A stretch of 64,000 nt of DNA from Pomacea canaliculata (taxonomy: Eukaryota; Mollusca; Gastropoda; Architaenioglossa; Ampullariidae), in the NCBI RefSeq assembly GCF_003073045.1, contig NC_037593.1, positions 19,504,812 through 19,568,811 on the forward strand. Direction: 5' to 3'. The notes beneath the pieces were generated by a model, which searched no databases, was not told where the DNA came from, and saw nothing but the letters and a program-made list of their open reading frames with translations. A program made the translations under genes and the position numbers. Shown here in pieces: positions 1-9,768 of this stretch (positions are counted from its first letter, which is position 1; every line of letters starts with the position of its first letter).

Positions 1-781
1 AAAAAAGCAGGTGACGTTTGGAGCAGTTTCTGTTGTCGTGAACGTGGTGTGGATGGGTGACACGCTGTGGCCGTTTAATCATCAAAGTAACAGCTGAAAT
101 AACTTTTCCTATCGACCACCTTGCGAGCGGCTGCTGCTTCTTGTGCATCGACTGCAGCCAGCATCCGTAAAACACTTGGCAAGCCCGCGACAGAGAATTC
201 CCCTTCCCCTCTTTGTATTATTCATACTTTAATGTTCATTAGTCCCATGTCCTGTGTTGTCAGGCCATGTTTATGTGCGGAAGGATGTTTAAGCCATCGC
301 GGTTGTTAACAGTTGTCAATGGATGTAAGCTGTATGATCTGTCAGCAGTCAATCGTCTAATTACCATGTTTAAATGCATCAGGTTTTTTTTTCCATTTCG
401 CTCGTGGTTATGTTAGCTTTGTAATGGTTTCATTAAATGTATCACTGTTTTGTAAACAAAGAGAATGGTGTTGTTATGCTCTTTCTCTCTCAAATATACA
501 GTCAACTAAATTTAGACCACCATGGTACCTCGGCACTCGAACTCAATCCGTTCTGGAAGGCTGGTCGAGTGTCGAGAACTTTTTTCCCTGTAAGAAAATG
601 TAAGTGTATTTAGGTTTCGTCATCCGCCAAAAGCTAACCACCTTTATTATTCAAAGAATTTGAAACTACGGCATATGCAAACATAATGGGTTTGCTTCAA
701 ATACGTTTAACTGAGAAATAAAATTTAATCATCTCTAAAAATTTAAAACAAATCTTTTTGTTACCACTTCTACTTCTTCTG
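1..781. other. Intergenic, no gene seen
   Basis: Short open frames here have no recognisable domain, biased codon use or splice context. Nothing beyond ordinary AT-rich sequence is visible. Confidence 0.5.
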
Positions 782-1090
782 CTACATCAGCCTATGTTTC
801 AGTTTCACATATATCGCAGATTTAGCCACATTATTGAAAGTAAAATTCAGACACCGGTACAGTATATCACTTTCTTGCTTCACAGTGGAGTATGTAGGTA
901 GAGGTAGGGGAGAGGAGGAAGACACGAGATGGATTAGGACAGACTGGTGGTAGCCGCTGGCAAGATCAAGTGTTGAAAAGTACTGGGCCCCCACCAGCGC
1001 GTCAAAGGACTCCTGGATGCGTGGTAGAGGGTATGCATCTTTCACAATCGTAACTTTTCTTTTCTCGCATGCATCAGCACTTCCTGCCAA
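782..1090 (-). mobile_element. Ty3/Gypsy LTR-retrotransposon fossil, reverse-transcriptase fragment
   Basis: The minus strand encodes a short stretch typical of the start of Gypsy reverse transcriptase: KDAYPLPRIQESFDALVGA followed by YFSTLDLASGYHQ, roughly 944-1054. Only this small piece of pol is recognisable. No LTRs, gag, integrase or primer-binding site were seen nearby. It is a broken, old-looking remnant. Family assignment rests on the YPLPRI and LDLASGYHQ signatures, which are characteristic of Ty3/Gypsy elements. Confidence 0.7.
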
Positions 1091-3209
1091 AACCTAGCAA
1101 GCGCTGGTCTACCGGCCCTCTACATTAAACTGATTAATAAATGTTAAATATGTCAATTATTATTATTCTTAATAAATTGTGTATAAATTCGGGTGAAAAT
1201 GAGTGGGAAAAAAAAAGGACGGAGGGAAAGTGTTTTCAGGAGAATTGCCATTATACAGCAAATGTAAAAAGCTAGCTTCATTTGTGTAAGTTACAAGACT
1301 ATAGGTAGGGTCTGTATTTCAATGCTCAGATATACCTCTTTATTGTGTATAACAGGAAGTAATGAGAAATTATTGATAGTTCTTGTATTTTTTGACATGG
1401 ATGGCATGCTTTGCTGGTGGAGGTTTGTGTACTGTTTTAGGGAACTGTTTTATTTCCTTAACTATATATTGCTTGTATGCATAATTATTGAGTGTGCATA
1501 TGTTTATATAAATGTATATATTCTTTAAATTGAATTGTGTATTATTCTGTGAGTATTCTACAACTCTTTTACATTAAAATATTGTAGATAAATGTATATA
1601 GAATACTTTAAGTTTAACCTTCTGTAGATTTCAATATCATTTATCATGCTATTTTGCAGGGTGGGTGGGTCGGTGAAGAATGGCTGTGCGGGAACAAGCT
1701 TTGCCACATAATAAAGACTAACACAGAAGCATACAGTGAACACAAAAAAGCTTGGAACTTACAGGCAGACAGAAAAATGAAATTCCTAGAGTACAAAAAT
1801 GAATATATTTCATCATCATCACCCAAATATCAAGATATCAGAACATCGCATGGTCGAATAAAGAAGAGGTGCTCAATCTAAATAATTAATAAAATGCAGG
1901 GATTTCTGTCACAGGCCAATAGATAACATAGATGATGACAATTTGTTAAGTTGTTTGCCTACAGGTGAATGAACAGATAGTAGTATCAGCTGACAAAGTA
2001 CTAGGAGGATGATGAAACTGCAGTTGAGACACATTTCGTTGCAGTCTGCAATGCCAACGCATTAAAATATATATATACACACAAGACATATAAAGTATTG
2101 AAATTTCATTGGACATTTTAAGGAGATCCAAACTGCCATGATAATGTATCTTTACTCCTAACTGTGTGTTAAATGTTTGTATGAGTATGTATGCCTGCCC
2201 TTGTGAGCAAAAGAAACATTTCTGTCTTGGGTCTCCTCGACAGACAATAAAGTCTGTTTTGATTTGATTTTGATTTGATTTGTGCTTCGGCAGTTCGTAT
2301 AGGCCAGCAATGTCGATCGCATTTAATTTTGGCTTCGTATACGACACTGATTGTTGTGGTGCAGGCGAAGTTATTTTCTTGTCCAAACTGTCGGGAAAAT
2401 AGAGTTCTATTTCTAATACTTCGGACAATGGCGTGGAGACTTTTTTGTCCTCCACCTGAGCAACGGCCATTAAATTGTGTACCACGTGATCCGCATCGTG
2501 GCGGCTCTCTATACAAATTTCAACACATGGGCGGTAACTCTCGTAAAAAGACAATACGGAGTTGTTGTTCTTAGTGATCAAAACTGATTTCAAACTTCTA
2601 GAATCTAGACTCTAGAGTCATTGTTTCATGGTGTGACTACGTACACTTCTACGGCCACAAGTTCCACCTACACGGTATGCCTCATTCCTTTAATTCTGAG
2701 CACGGACAGACATGATTTATTTATTTTACTTCCTATTTTCTGTTCTGAGACCTTAAATGACTTGATTTTAAGCAGTTTGTCCGACCCACTAAAGATGGCG
2801 ACGGTTTTATTCAATATAGCCAGTACCACATACTCTTAGATTTAAAAAAAAAAGCGTAAAATTCAGTAATTTTACAGAATTTCCTACTGAGTAAGAACCT
2901 ACGTCTTTAAAGAAAGCCGCAGCAGTAAAAGCTTTTCTCTTTCATTCTAATAGAGAGAGCGGCTGAAATCTCCCTTGCTTTTAAATGTTTGCTTATAATT
3001 TCCATGACAACTGAATGATTACAATTGTCATGTTTCAGGTCTGATAAGATTACAACAGGCTCAGGAGGTCTTCTATTGTCACTAGAAAGAATAGAGTTGA
3101 TGAAGCTGAGATCTTGAGCTTCATGGAAAGTTAGTCAACAGTAAGCGTAAAAGTACTTTTACCCAAAAGACAATAAATACAATCAGTAATTTTTGGAGAG
3201 CACAAAGAT
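1091..3209. other. Intergenic and possible 5' UTR of the zinc-finger gene
   Basis: No confident gene. A probable LINE/SINE 3' tail lies at about 2150-2285. A plausible splice acceptor (pyrimidine-poor, ending in TTTCAG) near 3038 could begin the exon that carries the zinc-finger start codon, so the last 170 bases may be 5' UTR. A 215-codon minus-strand frame at 1946-2593 runs across the repeat tail and was not accepted as a gene. Confidence 0.4.
2150..2285 (+). repeat. Probable 3' end of a LINE or SINE
   Basis: A segment with an AATAAAG motif near 2247 is followed directly by short TTTGATT-type repeats. This arrangement resembles 3' ends of CR1/L2- or RTE-like retroposons and their SINE partners, which finish in short tandem repeats. 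No coding part of an element was recognised next to it. Confidence 0.35.
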
Positions 3210-5137
3210 ATGTTTGCCATGAAGAGCGAGATGGAGGTCCCATGTACACTCATAAAGACTGAAACGAAATATATGGGTGAGGCACAAGAAGACCTAAGTG
3301 ATAATGTAATACCTAAAGCAGAAAGTTCATTTTGCTCTGATTATAATGAGACAAAATGTTTACAGAATGATTGCATGCAGCATGACAGTATCTTTGGCCA
3401 AGAACTCCATTATATAAAAATTGATCCAGCTGCACAGACAAACTGGAGGTGTGAGAATGTTCCGAAAGTGGAGATGAATTCTCAAGATTCCACTTCCTTC
3501 ATTAAAATTGAACAGAAAGACATTGTGAAGGTAGAATGGCCACATATGACTGAGCATAATCCTATAGTAAAGACGGACAGATCATGGCCTGGCCAGAATG
3601 TAATTTCTCAACTTGATACCGATAATGAATTTTATTGGAACTGCCAAAGCGATACTTATGAAGTGAAGACACAGTATGCAAAAAGACCTGTCACTTCTGA
3701 GATCAAGCATGAAGCTCCCTCTGGTCAAGGCGATAGTTCTGCAGTAAAGTCAGAGCAGACAAAATCACACACTCAGTCCACAATAATGGAGCACTTGAAG
3801 GCACAGAGTGTACCACAGGAGGTGGAGTGGAATTGCAGGAAAAATAAAGATATTTTAGCATGTATATCATCACCTGAACTTCAAGATATGGATGTTGCTG
3901 GATGTAAAAATACACAGGTAATGGATATTGTGACTGAAAGTCCTCAGCATGAGAGAAATGTAAATGTGACAGAAGCAAGCTTCAGTACTGAGTCAGAAAA
4001 ACAGCACCCTAGTAGTGATATTGAATCTGATAAGTGCAAAGTGTGTATTTCTTCATTTCATTTTCCATCCTTGCACAAAAAACACATGTCGAACCACACT
4101 AGTAAACCTCACAAGTGCAGAGGATGTAAAGCTGCCTTCAAAAGATTATCTGATTTAAAAAGTCATATGCGGGCTCACCGTGATAAGAGATCTCACCAGT
4201 GCAGTATATGTAAAGCTGCATTTAAAAGATCATATGTTTTAAAAGAGCACATGACGGTTCACAGTGATGACAAGCTTCACCAGTGCAGTGTATGTAAAGC
4301 TGCATTTAAAAGATTATCCTATTTGAAAGTACATACGCAGGTTCACATGGATGAAAAGCCTCACCAGTGCAGTGTATGTAAAGCTGCATTTAAAAGATCA
4401 TATGTTTTAAAAAAGCACATGGCGGGTCACAGGGATGAGAGGCCTCACCAGTGCAGTGTATGTAAAGCTGCATTTAAAAGATTATCCCATTTGAAAGTAC
4501 ATACACAGGTTCACAGGGATGAGAGGCCTCACCAGTGCAGTGTATGTAAAGCTGCATTTAAAAGATTATCCCATTTGAAACGACATACACAGGTTCACAG
4601 GGATGAGAGGCCTCACCAGTGCAGTGTATGTAAAGCTGCATTTAAAAGATTATCCCATTGAAAGTACATACGCAGGTTCACAGAGATGAAAAGCCTCACA
4701 AGTGCAGTGTATGTAAAGCTGCATTTAAAGGATTATCCCATTTGAAACGACATGCGCAGGTTCACAGGGATGAGAGGCCTCACCAGTGCAATGTGTGTAA
4801 AGCTACATTTAAAAGATCAGATGCTTTAAAAGAGCACATGACGGTTCACAGGGATGAGAGGCCTCACCAGTGCAGTGTATGTAAAGCTGCATTTAAAAGA
4901 TTATCCCAATTGAAACGACATGCGCAGGTTCACAGGGATGAGAAGCCTCACAAGTGCAGTGTATGTAAAGCCGCATTTAAAGGATTATCCCATTTGAAAC
5001 GACATGCGCAGGTTCACAGGGATGAGAAGCCTCACCAGTGCAGTCTATGTAAAGCTTCATTTAAAAGATTATCCCATTTGAAACGACATACACGTGTTCA
5101 CAAAGTTGAGAAGCCTTACCAGAGCAGGGTTTGTTAA
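3210..5137 (+). CDS. C2H2 zinc-finger protein with one frame break
   Basis: A probable nuclear DNA-binding protein. The first frame (3210-4661) encodes 483 residues: an acidic N-terminal region of about 270 residues without a KRAB, SCAN or ZAD domain, then C2H2 fingers of the form C-x2-C-x12-H-x3-H joined by linkers such as RDERPHQ. Seven fingers are complete. The eighth ends abruptly at KRLSH because the repeat reads CCCATTGAAAG where its neighbours read CCCATTTGAAAG (about 4657). The same array continues one frame over from 4658 with five more intact fingers to a TAA at 5135-5137, where TGTAAA of the repeat has become TGTTAA. The N-terminus holds several psi-K-x-E/D sequences (IKTE, IKIE, VKVE, VKTD, IKHE, VKSE), a sumoylation consensus. 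The ATG at 3210 is the first in frame. Either the gene truly ends early, or one T is missing from the assembly and the protein has about 13 fingers. Target unknown. Confidence 0.8.
4110..5130 (+). repeat. 84-bp tandem array encoding zinc fingers
   Basis: Each finger plus linker is 28 codons (84 bp). Units share long identical stretches at DNA level, for example TGTAAAGCTGCATTTAAAAG in nearly all copies. Two finger types recur: RLSHLK or RLSYLK, and RSYVLK or RSDALK. The low divergence suggests recent unequal exchange or gene conversion. Confidence 0.85.
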
Positions 5138-6215
5138 GCTGCATTTAAAAGATTATCCAATTTGAAACAACATATCCTTGTTCATAGGGATGAGAAGTCT
5201 CACCAGTGCAGGGTTTGTAAAGCTGTATTTGAAACATTATCTTATTTGAAACAACATAGGCAAATCCACAGTAACAAGAAGCCTTACCAGTGCAACAAAT
5301 GTAAATCTGCCTTCAAAAAATTAAATGCTTGGAAACAGCAGGACAGGATCACAGTGATAAGCCTCACAAGTGCAGTGTGTGTAACATTGCCTTCAAAAGT
5401 TTATTTCATTTGAAACAGCATATGCAGGTCCATAGAAATAACAAATCTTACCGTTGAAGTGTGTGTTAATCTGGTTTTAACTTCTTTAATTGGTTTGAAA
5501 AGACACAATCTAATTCGTAATTATTTTGAATCTTGCACGTCCAGTGTATGTAAAGCTTCTTTTAGACAGCTATCTACTTTCAAAAGACACAAGGTGAGTC
5601 ACGGTGATTCTAAACCTCACTAGTCTTATGTGTCTAAAGCTGCTTTCAAGTCCTCACCTGCTTAGAAAATGCACATGCTAATCTACAGTGATGTGTCAAG
5701 TGCATTGTGTGTAAAGTTGCTTTTAGGTGTTCATCTACTTTAAAAACACAGATGATGACCTATGATGGTCTTTGCTGTTACCCGTGCATGCTAGGTAAAG
5801 CTGCTTTGAAGTTCTTATCAAGTCATCATCCTTGCAAACTGTGGAAAGCTGATTTTAGATGATCTATTTTGAAAACAGGAAGGCTGATCCCTAGAGGTGT
5901 TGAACCTTCCTAGTGCCATATTTGTAATGCTGGGATTAGGTCATTCAATTTCAAACAACACATGCTCATTTGTTGCTGTGTTACACCTCACCAGTGCAGT
6001 TTGTGTAAAGCTGTTTCAGGTCATTTCTTTGGCTTAAAATATGACATTGTGATTCACTGTGATTCTAAACCTCCTCAGTTCACTTCAAGAGACTATTTGA
6101 GAGCAGAGTATTTGAAAATGCATATAATAAGCTACAAAGATGAGAGATGCTAAAACTTACCTTTGCAGTGTGTGTAAAGCTGCTTTAAGGGACTTGTCCT
6201 CCATCAGATACAGGT
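5138..6215 (+). pseudogene. Decaying relic zinc fingers downstream of the intact array
   Basis: After the TAA the same frame stays open to about 5413 and holds recognisable fingers (LKQHILVH, CRVCKAVF with LKQHRQIH, CNKCKSAF). Further downstream come about eight more finger-like units with lost cysteines, stops and indels, still showing the core 'TGTAAAGCTGCTTT' and 'CCTCAC(C/T)AGTGCAG' motifs. The last is near 6165-6215 (CSVCKAALRDL). Divergence increases 3'-ward, as expected if the array was once longer and its 3' end has drifted without selection. It could be 3' UTR of the gene above. Confidence 0.75.
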
Positions 6216-6616
6216 ATCACCTGGCTGTAAGAAATTTATCAATGATTAAAATTTGCAGCTGTTTAAAGTATGTTATCATATTGACATATACTGGTATATT
6301 CAACATTTTTGTATTATTTAATCACAGCTAATGTGCTAAAATTAAGGGATGGGAGCTGGGGTTGTGTGTTGGGGGGAGAAGAAAATAGTAATTGATGGAA
6401 AGGAAGTCAGAGAGTTGAATGGGGCAAATAATAATTTATGTTGTAGACATTGAGGCACTCATCTTGGTTTTCCTATTATTGACTTTTCCTTGTATTTATT
6501 TTCTTGTGTATTGTTTTGTCTTTATTTCTTTTTCAAATTATTTGTTTTGCTGCAAAATGAAGTTCTCCCTATAGCATTTGTTAAACAGAAAGTATTACTT
6601 TTTATTTAAAGTATCT

Positions 6617-6622
6617 AATAAA
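6617..6622 (+). terminator. Candidate poly(A) signal for the zinc-finger gene
   Basis: AATAAA about 400 bases after the last relic finger. A second AATAAA lies at 6726-6731. Both are positional candidates only. Confidence 0.35.
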
Positions 6623-7924
6623 GGGGGGTTTAGAAAGAGTGATTTACATTTATTGCATGGACACTGTTTTACTGATTTTTTTTAAAGTTTTAATGTTTGC
6701 AGAGGACTGCAATTGACATAGACCTAATAAAGGCAAAATGTTTGGATATAAGGCTTTTTAGCTTCCTGATTGTGTTTGCTCATTGGAATTTATGGCGTAA
6801 TAATTGCAATCTGGTTTTTTTAATGAGTATCCCTTGATATGCATATGCAGATCCTGTTCCTACTGGAGGATAAATTACTCCAAATGACTGAATAATTTAC
6901 ATCTGCTTGTAAGAATTTCGTATTCTGAATTAATTGCGAAATTTATTTTTGCAGTGTTCAAAGAATGAAACAATTTTCAGCAGATACATTTTGTTTGTTT
7001 GACTTTTATGATAAACATGTGACATTCCTAGTTCTAGTTCTTAGAGCATGAATTTGCAGGTTTTCTTTTTGAGATATTTTGCAGTGAATGTGTTGGACTG
7101 GTGTTCATTAAAGAAACTATCAATTGCAATATAAATGATTTTTTTTATTTTGCAAAATGGTAATTAATAAAAGCAATTCAAGAAAATTACTTAAGGGGCC
7201 TTCAAGGAGTTGTCATTGAGCAATAGCAGAGAAGAAGAGAGAATGAATGAACGAAGGAAATAAAAATGTCACATTCATCTTTCCCTGTGACATTTTTTAG
7301 ACATAACTATAAGCACTCTTAAAAATTAACTTGATTATTATATTAGCGATTGATCCTTGACGTGGTCTTGTTACTAGCGATGTTCATATGTATGTATGAG
7401 TAGTATGTATGTGTGCATGATGTATACTTGCATATGCTGTAGGCTGATAAGTAGGGATACACTAGCCTTGACCACCTCTTAAGTAAATGGAGGACAACAA
7501 ATGTAGAGTTCACAAACCTCTTGTATATACTAGTTATATCTAAATTCCATCTACAGGAACCTTTTCTAGCAAAACGAAAGTTGATAGTCATGAAAGTCCA
7601 GCGGTATGAGTGGAAACAGGTGAGCTTATGCAACAAGGAGGGAGAAACTGTAGCTGTCTGCTTTATGTCCTGTCTCCTTTCCCAATCAATTTGCAGGTGT
7701 AGCCTTAAAACAGCGCAGACGAACTCTTGAGCTTGTTTCATTTTGCCAGTCCTAAATGTTTGCCTTATTTCTTTTGGAGATGTACTGCAAATTTCTATAA
7801 CGTTTGCATTCCTTAGCAGGCTGAATATTTCATTTACAAAGGAGTGGATGTAAAATTATACATTACTGTTAAAGGTTTCAGCTTGTGTGACCTGACTGCT
7901 TTGTCGTCTGCTAATAGTTTTCTT

Positions 7925-8160
7925 TAATAGCTTAACCGCTGTGGATTACAAGGTCGCTGGTTCAATCACTGAATGGATCAACTCCTGCTTTTGCAACAAT
8001 AGGGGACTTCGTTTATCAGAGAAGTAAAAAAAAAAATAAATGGGACAAAGAAGAGTGTTAATCCTCTTGGCTATTGCCTTAGACACGATGAACCACTTTC
8101 ACTGCACCTTTAGCTGTGGCCTCTTGGCTATGAAATCCCGTACCCTTGTACTCTTCTACT
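7925..8160 (+). repeat. Possible tRNA-derived SINE remnant
   Basis: TAGCTTAACCGCTGTGG resembles a polymerase III A box, and about 30 bases later GGTTCAATCAC resembles a B box (GGTTCGANNCC). This spacing and order match a degraded tRNA head. The following 180 bases have no coding sense. Family and exact end are unclear. Confidence 0.4.
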
Positions 8161-9701
8161 TTTAATATTTTACATTTTAGCATCAGCGCTCATTTTCATT
8201 AAGCACAGTGGACACAATGGTACCCTTCGTCTTCCAGTTACAACTATTTGCATGAATGATCGCACGCGCCCCGCTGGACCAAAAAAAAAAAAAAAAATCT
8301 GTGCGTAGAAATGATGTGGGTTGTCATCCCGTGCATCGAGTAGGACGTGCAGACAAAGTGATCTAATCACGTGATATACTACCTATCAATATATGATGGA
8401 CTCTGTGAGCGTCAGTGTGTGTGCGTGTGTGCGTGCACGAGTTTACCTGTGCGTTTGTCTCCATTTATTTTATCGATCCATGCGTTTTTGAGAAATTGTT
8501 TATTTAGCTGATAGAAGCATTTGGAAGTACGGATACCACCGATGAGCCAGATTGTCGTGTGTATGTGTTTCACATCTCTTGTATATTTATTAAATTTATT
8601 TCTTTACACCAGACCTGGGCAAGGTCTTTTCTGCTTGAAATCGACGCTTTTCCCTTTGTTTCCCCCTTAAGTGTCACGGGTAAGTGTGGCGTCACATGCA
8701 GGTTTTAGAATTTAGAACGATGGCCGTGAAGTGGTCGAGCACCGAAACAAAATTGTCAAAAATATCGGTCGCGGACTGTTCGAGAACAGTTGGAGTGCCG
8801 ATGCATCACTATATATATATACACACACTGATGTAAAATCAACATTTTTTTTTTTGAAGACATCCTGCATCCTATTTCTGATCATATGTTTTCACTCTTG
8901 CGGTCTGGCTGTAGGTACTCGATGCCTGTCTGCAGGACCGATCGTCACCGCGTGCCATTTACTTGATCAACTCTACGGGTCGTCATCTTGTACTAGCTAA
9001 GGTGACCTGAGGCCGTATATGTCTTGAGGAGTAACAAGGAATAAACAAAAACATTTTGCTAGTACGAGTACTATCTGAAATTGCACTTGTGGATAAATCA
9101 AGTTGTATTGCATACATGTTTATCATGTGTAAAACACGAGTCATTCCAAGTAGATGGATCAATATACAAGACCTGGTTCTTTATTCTTACTTCAAACGCA
9201 ATGCTCGAAAAAAACCAGTAAATTTCTCTTTAAAATAACTTTTTACAATATACTTTTAAAAATTCGACATCTTTATTATTTGCAAGATCAAATTACTATA
9301 CATAATTATATAAATCCTTATGTTAGGAAGTAGGCTTAATAGGATATTCCATTACCTTAATTATGAAATTGATTGAAATACTGGCCGTTATGACAATTTT
9401 AAAGTAGAAGAATAGAATGGTTAGTTAAACAAAGTCCAGCACAGAAAACTGGAGGCAAGAGGAAAGGTACGTAATCCTAAGGGAGGTAATTCTTTACTTG
9501 CACACTTGCTTTGGCTTACTTCTGTCCCTTTGTAGGTTTTGGTCCCTTTTGCAAAAGTTAAGAAAAAGGCTTTATACTAATCAAATCACAATAATCAAAG
9601 CTATTGACATCAAAACAATACGAAAAAACAAAGAAATGAGGGACCAGTCAAAACCTAAAGGCAAGTGCCTAAGAATATTGTCAGTGAATATTTTCACTTA
9701 T

Positions 9702-9707
9702 TTTATT
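9702..9707 (-). terminator. Candidate poly(A) signal of NUDT14
   Basis: AATAAA on the minus strand about 62 bases downstream of the NUDT14 stop codon. Confidence 0.5.
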
Positions 9708-9768
9708 TTGAAGTGACAACAAAACCTGCAATTGACATAACATTACAAATATTGATTCATATGGAGCT

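Larger units (their letters stand above)
6216..9701. other. Intergenic, no gene seen
   Basis: AT-rich sequence with short poly(A)/poly(T) runs and a TG-rich stretch near 8415-8435. A SINE-like segment at 7925-8160 is the only structured feature noticed. Open frames here lack domain or splice support. Confidence 0.5.

Noticed and set aside
1946-2593. 215-codon minus-strand frame
   Set aside because: It crosses the LINE/SINE-like 3' tail at 2150-2285 and has no recognisable domain. The part over 2300-2510 looks somewhat protein-like, so an unknown exon cannot be fully excluded.
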